Shown: positions 1-9,339, counted from the stretch's first letter. The stretch: DNA of 37,164 nt from Bacteroidota bacterium (GCA_013297775.1 JAAFIL010000035.1:1-37164); one strand, 5' to 3'. A program made the numbers and translations. The notes: generated by a model from the letters alone, not told the origin.

Positions 1-213
1 CACTTTTTCTCCTTCACCATAGAAGCACTATGCCTCAGTCGAAAAAGTACCTGTTTTATTGGGCTTTCGCCTCTCACTGCGATTCCTATTGCATAATCTC
101 GGATTATAAAAAGTTTTACCAAGTTGATTTATAAAACTTGTGGATTGATTTTTTTAAAGAACATACACGTCATCGCTTACGCTCACAGATTGAATAAAAA
201 TAATTACACACAA
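1..213. other. Left-edge intergenic DNA
   Basis: No coding region is recognised here. It contains a 19-base segment at 81-99 that recurs with one mismatch at 13699-13717, so it is probably part of a dispersed intergenic repeat, and a hairpin at 111-139 described separately. Confidence 0.4.
111..139 (-). terminator. Possible intrinsic terminator
   Basis: An 8-base inverted repeat (AAGTTTTA at 111-118, TAAAACTT at 132-139) lies about 75 bases downstream of the stop of the minus-strand gene ending at 214. Read on the minus strand the stem is followed by a short T run. The stem is A+T rich, so this is a weak call. Confidence 0.4.
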
Positions 214-1206
214 TTAATTGAAAATAGCAGCACCTAATTTTTCCCAAATGGTTTTACCGAATAATACGTTAAACCCTACTTGTGCGTAAGGCCCAGGTGC
301 CAAATTAAAAGTAGTACGCACCGCATCCATGGGTGTATAACGCCAATTTTGATAAAGCACATAGCCACCTTCTAAACGCATAACCAGTGTTTTTGAAAGT
401 TTATACCTTAGATTAGCGTAAGCCAACACCGCCGTATAATTTACATTTACACGCTTACGATTGTATTGGATGCCTGTTCGGTAACCATCGGCACTTATGC
501 CAACAGTAATTAGAGTACGCTTATCATCTTTATACTGCACGTTTATTTGAACGGGTAATGTATAATTAAAAATAATTTTTTTACCAATGGGTTCGCTGCC
601 ACCAAAAAATGGAGCAGGCAATAACAAACCATCGCTGTAAGTAACACCAAGGCCATAAAAAAAATTACGTTTCAATCCGCGTAAATGCAACTGACCTAAT
701 AATCCCGTAAAGCGTGGCACCGTTTTAGCAATTGTTTTATTTTGTTCGGCAATGGCAACATTTATCGTGTAAAAAGCAACACGGTATTTGCGGGTGAGCC
801 AAGCACCTAAAACCCCTCCGGCTATGGTAACCAGTGTTTTAGAGGGCAACGAATCAAAGCCCACGGTGGCTTGCCTCAGATTGGCTCTAAACAAGCCTAA
901 TGTTTGCGATGCTTTTAAACGAACCGAATTTTTAATGATGTCTTTTAATTTGAAACTGCGCAAGTCGAGTTTTAATTCGGCATCTAATTTCGATTTAATG
1001 GGAAATGTAAACACAGTATTGAGGTCTTGTGCTTGAAAAGATTTACTGGTATCTTGAAAACGGCTATTGAACAAATAACGGGCATCCATTTTTAAACGGG
1101 GACGAAACAATTGTTCGATTTGATCTATCTCAAAGGTTTGAGAAAATAGAACACTACTATTTATCCATAAAAGTAAAATGTAAAAATTATGTTTTATTTT
1201 TTTCAA
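214..1206 (-). CDS. Secreted outer-membrane beta-barrel protein, unknown function
   Basis: The 330-residue protein begins with a clear signal peptide (KK near the start, a hydrophobic stretch around residues 8-21, then FSQ before the mature part). The rest is a series of alternating hydrophobic/polar strands rich in Tyr, Arg and Gly, such as RKYRVAFYTINVAIAE and LVMRLEGGYVLY, which is what outer-membrane barrels of Bacteroidota look like. It may belong to one of the uncharacterised barrel families of the phylum (DUF6268-like is a guess). The start is a TTG; no ATG is available because an in-frame stop lies only 12 bases upstream (1219-1221). It stands alone, with about 390 bases of non-coding DNA before the next gene. 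Function cannot be assigned. Confidence 0.7.
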   Translation of the reverse strand: MKKIKHNFYILLLWINSSVLFSQTFEIDQIEQLFRPRLKMDARYLFNSRFQDTSKSFQAQDLNTVFTFPIKSKLDAELKLDLRSFKLKDIIKNSVRLKASQTLGLFRANLRQATVGFDSLPSKTLVTIAGGVLGAWLTRKYRVAFYTINVAIAEQNKTIAKTVPRFTGLLGQLHLRGLKRNFFYGLGVTYSDGLLLPAPFFGGSEPIGKKIIFNYTLPVQINVQYKDDKRTLITVGISADGYRTGIQYNRKRVNVNYTAVLAYANLRYKLSKTLVMRLEGGYVLYQNWRYTPMDAVRTTFNLAPGPYAQVGFNVLFGKTIWEKLGAAIFN

Positions 1207-1598
1207 GTTACGATTTAGCTAAGGCTTTAAATTACAACTAAAGAAATTACGAACAAATAAAATGGAATATTAAATACAGGATTTTATTGCACTCCAAACG
1301 ATTTTTAAAAAATTGGTTTTAATAATTTGTTTAAAGCCAAATTTTAAGAAAGAGAAACTTTAAAGTCAAGTTTATAATTTGTTTCCAAATATTTATTTTT
1401 TTAGAACTCTACAAAAAGTTATATAGAATTATGCATTTTTTTTGCTTACCTAATCAAATCCAACTACACACATTCTATTGAGTGTTTAACAACTGCAAAC
1501 GTTAAGGCTTTCAATAAGGGGTTTTACCTATAAACCCTTGCTATACGATCTAACATCAAATTAAATCAACCTTAAAAAAGAGCAGCCTTTAAAATGAA
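1207..1598. other. Intergenic region with weak repeats and a hairpin
   Basis: No gene is supported. A segment at about 1331-1358 resembles one at about 2826-2853 (both contain AAGAAAGAGAAAC preceded by a CCAAATTT-like block) and weaker relatives at 13724 and 36722. An imperfect hairpin at 1516-1539 (AAGGGGTTT against AAACCCTT) lies about 60 bases beyond the end of trxB, but it has no T run and is not a convincing terminator. Confidence 0.4.
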
Positions 1599-2543
1599 TT
1601 AATGAATCTCAGCACTTGCTAAATACCGTTCGGCATCTAAAGCTCCCATACAACCACTCCCTGCAGCAGTAACGGCTTGCCTATAAGTTTTATCGGCACA
1701 ATCGCCTACTGCAAAAACACCGTCAATATTTGTTTTAGAACTTCCGGGTATAACTTGAAGGTAGCCTAGTTCATCCATGGTTAGTTGGTCTTTAAAAATA
1801 TCGGTATTGGGTTTATGCCCAATGGCCACAAAAAAACCAGTTACGTTTAAGGTTCGTTTTTCGCCCGAAGTATTATTTTTTACAACCACTCCTTCTACGG
1901 CTTCAGCACCTAAAATATCTTCGGTTTCAGAGTTCCATAAAATTTCGATGTTGGGTGTATTTTCAACACGGTGCTGCATGGCTTTACTGGCGCGCATTTC
2001 GCTGCGACGCACAATCATATATACTTTTTTACAGAGTTTAGAAAGATAAGTCGCTTCTTCGGCAGCCGTATCGCCCGCACCAACAATGGCTACATCTTGT
2101 CCTTTAAAAAAGAAACCATCGCATACAGCACAAGCACTTACGCCACCTGCATTCATCCGCAAACGGGTTTCGTTTTCGAGGCCCAACCATTTGGCACTTG
2201 CACCTGTTGAAATGATAACGGTATCGGCGGTTATTTCGGTCGTTTCATCTACCATAAATCGTTTTGGGTTAGCGTTTAAATCGGCTTTTGTAATCATCCC
2301 AAATCGCACGTGCGTACCAAAGCGTTCGGCTTGTGCTTTTAAATCTTCCATTAACTCAGGGCCTGTTATGCCTTTGGGGTAACCCGGAAAATTATCTACT
2401 TCGGTGGTTTCGGTTAATTGGCCGCCGGGCGTTAAACCTGTGTATAGAACGGGTTTTAAATCGGCGCGTGCCGCATAAATAGCAGCGGTGTAACCCGCAG
2501 GTCCCGAACCAATAATTAAGCAAGTGATATGTTCTTTAGGCAT
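1599..2543 (-). CDS. trxB: Thioredoxin-disulfide reductase
   Basis: This is the cytoplasmic flavoenzyme that passes electrons from NADPH to thioredoxin. The 314-residue length is normal for the low-molecular-weight bacterial type. The FAD-binding motif GSGPAGY is at residues 12-18. The redox-active pair is C138-A-V-C141, followed by DG, within the usual CAxCDG context. The NADPH-binding glycine motif GAGDTA is at 155-160, and the C-terminal FAD-contact motif GVFAVGDC is present. The start is an ATG with a good -7 box (TACTTTTG on the minus strand) 25 bases upstream, so it is probably transcribed alone. No thioredoxin gene is adjacent. Confidence 0.97.
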   Translation of the reverse strand: MPKEHITCLIIGSGPAGYTAAIYAARADLKPVLYTGLTPGGQLTETTEVDNFPGYPKGITGPELMEDLKAQAERFGTHVRFGMITKADLNANPKRFMVDETTEITADTVIISTGASAKWLGLENETRLRMNAGGVSACAVCDGFFFKGQDVAIVGAGDTAAEEATYLSKLCKKVYMIVRRSEMRASKAMQHRVENTPNIEILWNSETEDILGAEAVEGVVVKNNTSGEKRTLNVTGFFVAIGHKPNTDIFKDQLTMDELGYLQVIPGSSKTNIDGVFAVGDCADKTYRQAVTAAGSGCMGALDAERYLASAEIH

Positions 2544-2567
2544 AACTAAGTTTTAAAAATAACGCTG

Positions 2568-2575
2568 CAAAAGTA
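2568..2575 (-). promoter_or_regulatory. Probable -7 element of trxB promoter
   Basis: On the minus strand the sequence reads TACTTTTG, an exact match to the Bacteroidota TAnnTTTG -7 box, 25 bases upstream of the trxB ATG. No clear TTG -33 box is seen at ideal spacing. Confidence 0.6.
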
Positions 2576-2943
2576 CGAATAAACCTTGCTGACTAAAGGC
2601 TTGTGTATTAAATTTAATAATTTATTTAGGGTAGCTTTGACCATCTATTGATTACAACCAATAAGAAAATAAATATGCGTCAGATTTAGAGCTAACAACA
2701 CATTGGAAGAAAGAGAATTCTTCTAATAAGTTTACAACTGAATTAAATACTTTGTAAATAGCGTGTGGCACGCGAAGACGCTAGGTTCGCAAAGGAGGAA
2801 ATAAACTAATAAAATAATTGTTGATGTTAAATCCAAATTTCAAGAAAGAGAAACGTTGGTAGTAAACTAATTTATAAGGCGTAAGTTTACAAGATGAACT
2901 AATTTATATGTGCCAAAAACTATTTATCATTCACTCTTTTCGA
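2576..2943. other. Intergenic DNA with dispersed short repeats
   Basis: No gene is supported. The stretch includes the second copy of the CCAAATTT/AAGAAAGAGAAAC-type segment at about 2826-2853. It also has a G-rich patch at about 2771-2795 containing GACGCTAGGTTCGCAAAGG. A similar CTCTGCAAACTCTGCGG patch in the opposite orientation is found near 12928. Confidence 0.35.
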
Positions 2944-3078
2944 GTGAGGGATAGAGGCGGCAGCCCAAGGCGGGCGTTGGCGTACTTTTGTGCGAGCGAG
3001 GAGGCGACCTTAGAAGCCACCGCAGCCGCCACAAAAGCCGCCAAAGCTCGCCTTGGCTAAAGCCGATAGCCCGACCCC
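2944..3078 (+). repeat. G+C-rich structured intergenic repeat, copy 1
   Basis: The element starts with GTGAGGGATAGAGGCGGCAG and ends with AGCCCGACCCC. Inside these borders CCAAGGCGGGC pairs, with one mismatch, with GCTCGCCTTGG. A further inner stem pairs GGCG..TTTTGTG with CACAAAAG..CGCC. The second copy, at 36594-36674 on the opposite strand, shares both borders but has an unrelated central stem that also pairs. The G+C content is far above the surroundings. It lies in the gap between DUF502 and trxB. Confidence 0.75.
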
Positions 3079-3288
3079 GACCTACGCTTTAAGTAGAATC
3101 GTTTATTGAAGCCACCCACCTGTGGGAGATTTAGGCAACAGAAAAAGACAAGGGGGCACACCTAAAAAATAATGCCACTTTTGACGAAAGTATAATACGA
3201 TTTCGGTGAAGAAGAAAAAGTAACGACGTATTTTATTTTGAAGAGATTTCGACTTGTAATAAGTTGTTACTGCGTTATTGGGGTTCAA

Positions 3289-3858
3289 TTAATCTACATC
3301 GGTAACTCCACCGCTAATAACAAATTTCATTACCTCTGAGGCTTCTTTATTTATTTTTTCGACTTGGTTAGATGGAACAATAACGAGCTTGCCCGACAAG
3401 GAGTAAGAAAGTGGCAAATACACGGCTACTTTATCGCTAATGCCTAAATCACTTAAATCGGTTTGCGTTATAAACCCCAATTGTTGAATGTTGTTCGTTT
3501 TATCAATCGTAACTAAAACGGGTTTGTTAAAGCGTTTTTTGTTTCCCATAAACGCCCCAGTAAAATCTTTAATGGGCGAGTAAATGTGGCGAATGAGGGG
3601 CGCATGTACGAGCCGTTCTTCTAGCCAATTAAAAACATATTTGAATAATAAGGAAGAGGCCAAAACCCCCATTAACGCAATTACTGATAAACTTAAAATA
3701 AGCCCCAACGATGTGTTGATAAACGCGTTATTGCTGAACCCGAAAAACGAAAACAAGCTCGAAAAAAAATCGAAAACCTTTACTAAAATAGCAAAAGTGA
3801 TAATTATCGGAATAAACACTAATAAACCCTGAACAAAGTAATGAAAGAAACGTTTCAT
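3289..3858 (-). CDS. DUF502 family membrane protein
   Basis: The 189-residue protein has two membrane segments, about residues 9-35 and 48-75, followed by a soluble domain with the DUF502-type run RHIYSPIKDF, then FMGNKKRF and the ending segment VPSNQVEKINKEASEVMKFV. This family of inner-membrane proteins is widespread in bacteria and its biochemical role is unknown. The gene is read away from ctaA and shares a short divergent promoter region with it (about 127 bases). An A+T-rich TAAATTTA box upstream resembles a -7 element. An ORF of 61 codons immediately downstream has low-complexity content and no family resemblance, so I do not treat it as a gene. Confidence 0.88.
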   Translation of the reverse strand: MKRFFHYFVQGLLVFIPIIITFAILVKVFDFFSSLFSFFGFSNNAFINTSLGLILSLSVIALMGVLASSLLFKYVFNWLEERLVHAPLIRHIYSPIKDFTGAFMGNKKRFNKPVLVTIDKTNNIQQLGFITQTDLSDLGISDKVAVYLPLSYSLSGKLVIVPSNQVEKINKEASEVMKFVISGGVTDVD

Positions 3859-3942
3859 GTATAATTAAAGTGTCGTAAATTTACGAAGTATTTACGGATG
3901 TATGTTTTCTTTTTAAACTATACTAAATGCGGATACAATTAA

Positions 3943-3973
3943 TTGTCTATTCCACTTTAAGCCCTTAACTTTG
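3943..3973 (+). promoter_or_regulatory. Promoter of ctaA (TTG / TAACTTTG)
   Basis: A TTG at 3943-3945 is followed, 20 bases later, by TAACTTTG at 3966-3973, an exact TAnnTTTG -7 box. The ctaA ATG is only 12 bases beyond the box, so the 5' leader must be very short. Confidence 0.65.
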
Positions 3974-3985
3974 TAAGTTATATTT

Positions 3986-5068
3986 ATGTTTTTGATCTCT
4001 TCTAATCCGCACAAAGCAATTATTTACTGGTTACTAACAGGCTGTTTGCTCATCTACGCTATGGTGGTAGTGGGGGGTTTAACTCGCCTCACCCACTCGG
4101 GTTTATCTATTACCGATTGGAGTTTTATGGGAAGTATGCCCCCTTTATCGGAACAGGCTTGGCAAGAGCGTTTCGAGAAGTACCAACAAAGCCCCGAGTT
4201 TCAAAAAGTTAATTATACCATGACTTTAGACGCATTTAAACCTATTTTTTTATGGGAGTACATCCACCGAATGATTGGCCGTGTTATGATGTATGTGTTT
4301 TTAATTGGGTTTGTTTATTTTGCTGTTCGTGGCCGAATCAAGCGCAATATGTGGTCGCGTTTTGCGTTGTTGTTTTTTTTAGGCATTATGCAAGCAGTTA
4401 TTGGTTGGTGGATGGTGTATAGCGGTTTGCAACAAAAACCTGCCGTTAGCCATTACCGTTTAGCCACCCATTTAATGAGTGCGTTTACTTTGTTTGCCTT
4501 CACGTTTTGGTTTGCGTTGCAACTCATTCACGAGCAACAAGACCCGCCCGCGAAAGACGTTAAAAAATTAAAAAATTGGGGACTATCTTTTTTTGTATTG
4601 CTCATCTTCCAAATTATTTATGGTGCCTTTACGGCCGGTTATGTCGAAGGCGACTCGGCTAAAGTGCGCCCCGGACATATTTTTAATACTTGGCCTAAAA
4701 TGGGCGATAGTTGGGTAGCTGAACAAGTAAGTTTAAAGCCTAGTTTTTTAGAAAATATTTTGGAGAACCCTAGTGGCATTCAATTTATGCACCGCACTTT
4801 AGCCATAGCGGTGGTCGCTTTGTTAGTGGGACTTTGGTTAAAATCTAATCAACTTAAATTAAGTAAAATGCAATACCGTGCCGTAAGTTTTTTAATTTAT
4901 GGTGTAACCCTTCAATTTATATTAGGCGTGTTAACGCTTATTTACCAAGTGCCCGTGGTAATGGGTGCTTTGCACCAAACGGGGGCTTTCTTTTTGTTTG
5001 CAGGTACGCTTTATTTTCTATTTTTAATTTTTCAATCTAAACCCGAAACCCAACTTGGAACCAGATAA
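3986..5068 (+). CDS. ctaA: Heme A synthase (COX15/CtaA family)
   Basis: This membrane enzyme oxidises the C8 methyl group of heme O to make heme A for aa3-type cytochrome oxidases. The 360-residue protein has about eight membrane helices. The family signature VVGGLTRLTHSGLSITDW is at about residues 27-44. The conserved heme-ligand histidines are visible as H94 (YIHRMIGR), H156 and H162 (SHYRLATH), H269 (FMHRTLA) and H330 (ALHQTGA). The long loop between the first two helices (FEKYQQSPEF) marks it as the COX15-like class rather than the shorter Bacillus CtaA. It has its own promoter. No heme O synthase (ctaB) or oxidase genes are in the window. The next gene overlaps its end by 14 bases. Confidence 0.95.
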   Translation: MFLISSNPHKAIIYWLLTGCLLIYAMVVVGGLTRLTHSGLSITDWSFMGSMPPLSEQAWQERFEKYQQSPEFQKVNYTMTLDAFKPIFLWEYIHRMIGRVMMYVFLIGFVYFAVRGRIKRNMWSRFALLFFLGIMQAVIGWWMVYSGLQQKPAVSHYRLATHLMSAFTLFAFTFWFALQLIHEQQDPPAKDVKKLKNWGLSFFVLLIFQIIYGAFTAGYVEGDSAKVRPGHIFNTWPKMGDSWVAEQVSLKPSFLENILENPSGIQFMHRTLAIAVVALLVGLWLKSNQLKLSKMQYRAVSFLIYGVTLQFILGVLTLIYQVPVVMGALHQTGAFFLFAGTLYFLFLIFQSKPETQLGTR

Positions 5069-6017
5069 TATACAAGACGAAACCAATAAAGACAACGGTT
5101 ACGCCCAGTATCCGCCCAAACCTGTTATGGCAGAGAGTAAGCAAAACAGTTTAACCCGTTCACTTGTGAGTTTATTTATTTACGGCTTTCTATTTTATTT
5201 ATTATTCGATCGTAACATTGGCTACATCGCGGCTGTTTTACTTACCATTGTTATTCACGAGTTAGGTCATTTTTTTGCCATGAAGGCATTTAGTTACACC
5301 AATGTTAAACTCTTTATTATTCCGTTGTTAGGTGGCTTTGTCAGTGGTAAAAAACAGCAGGTTAGTCAATTGCAATTAAGCCTCATTATTTTAGCGGGAC
5401 CCCTTCCGGGCATTGTTATTGGCTTACTATTATTGGCTTTTGGAGGTGCTCAAGGTAACGAAACCCTTAAAATGTTAAGTAATACTTTTTTGTTTATTAA
5501 CTTGTTTAATTTACTACCCATTTTTCCGTTAGATGGCGGGCGTTTGCTAGAGGCTTTATTTATGAAGCAAAATCACATCATACGATTGGTATTTGGTATT
5601 ATTTCGGTAATGGTATTAATGGTTTTATTTATACTTAGTTTTAATGTCATTTTATTATTAGTACCTGCTTTAATGATTTGGGAATTGTATAACGAAACGA
5701 AAAATCAAAAAATAAGAGAGTATTTACAGCAAGAACAGTTGGATTATAAAATAGACTATCAGCACCTCAGCGACCGTTCTTATTGGCTTATTCGCGATTG
5801 TATTTTGTTTTCTTATCCTAAAAAATACCAAGGTGTGCCGCCTGGGCAATACAGTTATAGCCTAGCCGAGCCTATACTAATGCAGCAAGTGAATGCCGTT
5901 TTACAAACCAATTTGCGCTTAGATTTGGGGGCATTGGGGCAGGTACTCACTTTAATTCTCTACTTAGTGGTGCTAATTGGAACGCCAGTTCTTTATTACT
6001 TTTTGTTGCATAAGTAA
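5055..6017 (+). CDS. Site-2 protease-like membrane metalloprotease (M50 family)
   Basis: This is a probable intramembrane zinc protease. HELGH at residues 68-72 gives the zinc-binding HExxH in a membrane helix, and D160 in the segment NLLPIFPLDGGR gives the third ligand, with the characteristic LDGGR ending. Hydrophobic helices flank both motifs. The last 100 residues contain a hydrophilic region and one final helix. No PDZ domain is present, so it is not an RseP orthologue and resembles the small SpoIVFB/YwhC-type group. The substrate is unknown. The longest reading uses a TTG start inside the end of ctaA (overlap 14 bases). An ATG at 5127 (residue 25) would remove only a polar tail and is equally possible. 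It is likely cotranscribed with ctaA. Confidence 0.85.
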   Translation: MEPDNIQDETNKDNGYAQYPPKPVMAESKQNSLTRSLVSLFIYGFLFYLLFDRNIGYIAAVLLTIVIHELGHFFAMKAFSYTNVKLFIIPLLGGFVSGKKQQVSQLQLSLIILAGPLPGIVIGLLLLAFGGAQGNETLKMLSNTFLFINLFNLLPIFPLDGGRLLEALFMKQNHIIRLVFGIISVMVLMVLFILSFNVILLLVPALMIWELYNETKNQKIREYLQQEQLDYKIDYQHLSDRSYWLIRDCILFSYPKKYQGVPPGQYSYSLAEPILMQQVNAVLQTNLRLDLGALGQVLTLILYLVVLIGTPVLYYFLLHK

Positions 6018-6056
6018 ACTTAATTGCTTTATTTTGGTATCTAACTAAATTTAACT

Positions 6057-7553
6057 ATGTCAGTTTGGAGAGTAAAACCCGTTTCTGCTTTTGAGGCAGA
6101 TATGAAGAAGAATGACCTTAAACGTATTTTAACCAGATGGGGGCTAACCTCTTTAGGAATTGGAGCCATCATTGGCGGAGGTATTTTCACGCTTACAGGT
6201 ATTGCCGCACACGATTATGCTGGCCCTGCTTTGGCTTTATCGTTTGTTATTGCGGGCATTGGGTGTTTATTTGCCTCTTTATGTTATGCCGAGTTTGCTT
6301 CTGTGCTACCCGTTGAAGGCAGTGCTTACGCCTATGCGTATGGAACAGTTGGTGAATTATTTGCTTGGTTTATTGGTTGGAATTTAATTTTAGAATACAT
6401 GATGGGCGCAACCACAGTAGCAGTGGCTTGGAGTGGGTATTTTGTAAAACTTTTACATCTGTTTCATATAGATTTTCCGATTTGGTTGTGTAACGATTTG
6501 GCGACTGCTATCGAAAAATCGGCTGCTGCGGGTATAGACCCACCCTCGTTTGCGTTTAATTTACCAGCGTTTGTTATTACTTGGATTGTAACGGGTATTT
6601 TAATTAAAGGTATTAAAGAAGCGGCAAGTACTAATAATGTTATCGTGATTGTGAAAATTGCCGTGGTATTGTTTGTTATTTTGGTAGGTGCATTTTATGT
6701 GAATACCGACAATTGGACACCATTTATTCCCGATGAAATTATTAGCTCGGGGGCAGATGGAAAAGAAACCGTGAAATTTGGTTTTGGAGGCGTATTAACC
6801 GCCGCTACCATTGTGTTTTTTGCTTACATCGGTTTCGATGCAGTATCTACACAGGCTGGAGAGGCCATTAATCCTAAAAAAGATGTACCCTTTGCGATTG
6901 TGGCATCTTTAATTATTTGTACAGTACTGTATATTTTAGTGTCCTTAGTACTAACGGGTATGGTTAAATACGATCAGTTAGATAAAGCGGCACCTGTAGC
7001 TTCGGCCTTTTCGGGCATTGGGATTAATTGGGCGGTATTTATTATTACCATTGCTGCTACTGCAGGTTTAACTTCGGTAATGTTGGTGATGATGCTTGGG
7101 CAAACCCGCATCTTTTTAGGAATGGCGAAAGATGGGTTATTGCCACGCGTTATGTTTGCCACCTTGCATCCTAAATTTAAAACGCCTTACAAAAGCACTA
7201 TATTGGTGGGCGCTATTATTTCGCTAGTAGCCTCGTTTACACCTATTGATAAAATTTCGGAAATGTGTAGCATGGGTACTTTATTGGCCTTTGCCATGGT
7301 GTGTGTAGCGGTTATGATTTTACGCTTCAAAAAACCAGAATTAGAACGCCCTTACCGCACACCAGCCGTTTATTTAGTGGGTATTTTGGGGGTAGCGTTC
7401 AATATCTTTTTAATGTACTTTGTGCGTAAAGAAACTTGGATTGCATTTATCATTTGGGGGATTATAGGCATTGCTGTTTATTTTTTATACAGCCGTCGAA
7501 ACAGTAATTTGAATACCTACATTGAACCCGAAGCCGATTTAAACGAAGAATAA
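6057..7553 (+). CDS. APC-family amino acid permease
   Basis: The protein of 498 residues has about twelve to fourteen hydrophobic helices and the classic first-helix substrate motif IGAIIGGGIFTLTG at residues 35-48. The segments YAEFASVLPVEGSAYAYAY and ILEYMMGATTVAVAW are typical of the cationic-amino-acid-transporter branch of the APC superfamily (YfnA/CAT-like). The tail RFKKPELERPYRTP is also typical of this branch. It would import amino acids across the inner membrane, probably by proton symport; the substrate cannot be read from sequence. The start at 6057 gives a 15-residue extra N-terminus; ATG at 6102 (MKKNDLKR) is an alternative. The 39-base gap from the protease gene allows cotranscription. 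Confidence 0.92.
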   Translation: MSVWRVKPVSAFEADMKKNDLKRILTRWGLTSLGIGAIIGGGIFTLTGIAAHDYAGPALALSFVIAGIGCLFASLCYAEFASVLPVEGSAYAYAYGTVGELFAWFIGWNLILEYMMGATTVAVAWSGYFVKLLHLFHIDFPIWLCNDLATAIEKSAAAGIDPPSFAFNLPAFVITWIVTGILIKGIKEAASTNNVIVIVKIAVVLFVILVGAFYVNTDNWTPFIPDEIISSGADGKETVKFGFGGVLTAATIVFFAYIGFDAVSTQAGEAINPKKDVPFAIVASLIICTVLYILVSLVLTGMVKYDQLDKAAPVASAFSGIGINWAVFIITIAATAGLTSVMLVMMLGQTRIFLGMAKDGLLPRVMFATLHPKFKTPYKSTILVGAIISLVASFTPIDKISEMCSMGTLLAFAMVCVAVMILRFKKPELERPYRTPAVYLVGILGVAFNIFLMYFVRKETWIAFIIWGIIGIAVYFLYSRRNSNLNTYIEPEADLNEE

Positions 7554-7638
7554 TAAAACGCTTGTGATACTCCTTAAATGTTTATTAATTGAATAAATTT
7601 TAAAGAGTGCCTAATTATTAAACCCTTACCTTTAAGGG

Positions 7639-8673
7639 ATGAATGAACATTTGGATCCGAATAGCGAACATCTTTCAGGTACTGAAAAGGAAGTAGAGAA
7701 AGCCCTGCGTCCCATTCAATTCGATGATTTTAGTGGGCAAGAAAGCGTAGTTGACAATCTACGCGTTTTTGTGGCTGCTGCCAAGCAAAGGCAAGAAGCT
7801 TTAGACCATGTGTTATTACACGGCCCTCCTGGTTTAGGTAAAACTACTTTAGCACATATTATTACCAACGATTTGGGTGTAAACCTCAGGGTAACCAGTG
7901 GTCCGGTATTAGATAAGCCTGGCGATTTAGCAGGACTCCTCACCAATTTAGAACCTTTCGATGTGTTGTTTATTGATGAAATTCATCGCCTTAGCCCCGT
8001 AGTTGAAGAATATTTATACTCGGCCATGGAAGATTATAAGATAGACATTATGATTGACAGTGGCCCTAATGCCCGAACGGTTCAAATTAAATTAAATCCG
8101 TTTACGTTAGTGGGAGCCACTACCCGCAGTGGGCTTTTAACCTCGCCCTTACGCGCGCGCTTTGGCATTACAAGCCGTTTAAATTATTACGACAGTAAAG
8201 TGCTAACACGCATTGTGCAGCGCAGTTGTCATATTTTAGATGTTGAAATTAAAGAAGAAGCCGCCTACGAAATTGCGCGCCGCAGCCGTGGCACACCGCG
8301 TATAGCCAATGCGCTCTTGCGTAGGGTACGCGATTTTGCACAAATAAAAGGCAATGGTAGCATAGATATAGAAATGGCCACCTACTCGCTTAAAGCCTTA
8401 AACGTTGATAAGAATGGCTTAGATGAAATGGATCACCGCATACTGCGTTGCATTATAGATAAGTTTAAAGGCGGACCAGTTGGTATTAACACCATTAGCA
8501 CGGCTGTGGGCGAAGAAGCAGGTACCATTGAAGAAGTGTATGAACCCTTTTTAGTGCAAGAAGGGTATTTAACGCGAACCCCAAGAGGAAGAGAAGTAAC
8601 CGAATTAGCTTACAAACATTTGGGCAAAAGCATTTGGAATAAAAACGCTGGATTATTTGGCAATGAACTATAA
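7639..8673 (+). CDS. ruvB: Holliday junction branch migration DNA helicase RuvB
   Basis: RuvB is the hexameric AAA+ motor that, with RuvA, drives branch migration of Holliday junctions. The length of 344 residues is standard. Walker A is GPPGLGKT at residues 62-69 and Walker B includes D113-E-I-H. Sensor 1 is GATTRSGLL and the arginine-finger region is [11 protein letters not shown]. The C-terminal winged-helix region contains the typical [15 protein letters not shown]. The segment [20 protein letters not shown] is nearly universal in RuvB. ruvA and ruvC are not adjacent. A TACCTTTA sequence about 10 bases before the ATG resembles a -7 box. Confidence 0.98.
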   Translation: MNEHLDPNSEHLSGTEKEVEKALRPIQFDDFSGQESVVDNLRVFVAAAKQRQEALDHVLLHGPPGLGKTTLAHIITNDLGVNLRVTSGPVLDKPGDLAGLLTNLEPFDVLFIDEIHRLSPVVEEYLYSAMEDYKIDIMIDSGPNARTVQIKLNPFTLVGATTRSGLLTSPLRARFGITSRLNYYDSKVLTRIVQRSCHILDVEIKEEAAYEIARRSRGTPRIANALLRRVRDFAQIKGNGSIDIEMATYSLKALNVDKNGLDEMDHRILRCIIDKFKGGPVGINTISTAVGEEAGTIEEVYEPFLVQEGYLTRTPRGREVTELAYKHLGKSIWNKNAGLFGNEL

Positions 8674-8702
8674 GGAAAAGAAACGCATCTATTTTTAATA
8701 CT

Positions 8703-8710
8703 TACATTTG
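8703..8710 (+). promoter_or_regulatory. Probable -7 element upstream of YdeI-family gene
   Basis: TACATTTG matches TAnnTTTG exactly and lies 38 bases before the ATG at 8749. Confidence 0.45.
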
Positions 8711-8748
8711 AAATTACGGTTAAAAGTAAACTTAGTTTTATTCGTTTT

Positions 8749-9339
8749 ATGATGAATGTTACCAATCCAAATGTTGATTTCTTTTTTAATAAAGCTACTA
8801 AATGGAAAGCCGAATACGAGGCACTGCGATGGATTATACTAGACTGTGGCTTAGCCGAAGTGTTAAAGTGGGGCGTACCTTGTTACACCTATCAAAAAAA
8901 TAATGTTGTTTTAATACATGGCTTTAAAGATTACTGCGCCTTACTTTTTCATAAAGGCGTTTTATTAAGCGACTCAAAAGGCTTGCTTATTCAACAAACC
9001 GAAAATGTACAAGCGGCACGTCAAATTCGGTTTACTTCGGTTGAGGAAATTATAAAACTAAAAACAACGCTCAAAGCTTATATACACGAAGCCATAGAAG
9101 TAGAAAAAGCAGGCTTAAAAGTGGCGTTAAAAAAAACGGAAGCGTTTACAATAGTTGAAGCGTTTGAAGTGCAATTAACAAAACACGCACCTTTAAAAAA
9201 AGCATTTTATCAATTAACACCTGGGCGACAACGGGCGTATTTACTTTACTTTACAGCACCTAAAAACCTTACCACACAAGCATCACGTGTTGAAAAATGT
9301 ATTCCACAAATACTTAATGGCAAAGGTTTAAACGATTAA
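8749..9339 (+). CDS. YdeI/OmdA family protein (DUF1801-like)
   Basis: The N-terminal part (FFNKATKWKAEYEALRWIIL through WGVPCYTY and the GFKDYCALLFHKG stretch) is the DUF1801-like fold found in YdeI. The C-terminal helical domain carries LTPGRQRAYLLYF at about residues 156-168, followed by SRVEKC, the signature of the YdeI/OmdA C-terminal domain. At 196 residues it is full length. These are soluble proteins of uncertain function; YdeI has been linked to peptide resistance in some species, but nothing here supports a specific role. It is a single gene between ruvB and the DoxX-like gene. The second codon is also ATG, so the start could be one residue later. Confidence 0.88.
   Translation: MMNVTNPNVDFFFNKATKWKAEYEALRWIILDCGLAEVLKWGVPCYTYQKNNVVLIHGFKDYCALLFHKGVLLSDSKGLLIQQTENVQAARQIRFTSVEEIIKLKTTLKAYIHEAIEVEKAGLKVALKKTEAFTIVEAFEVQLTKHAPLKKAFYQLTPGRQRAYLLYFTAPKNLTTQASRVEKCIPQILNGKGLND

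Noticed and set aside
3103-3288. 61-codon open frame downstream of DUF502 on the minus strand
   Set aside because: Composition is low-complexity with a poly-Phe run, there is no recognisable domain, and it immediately follows the DUF502 stop without a good start context.
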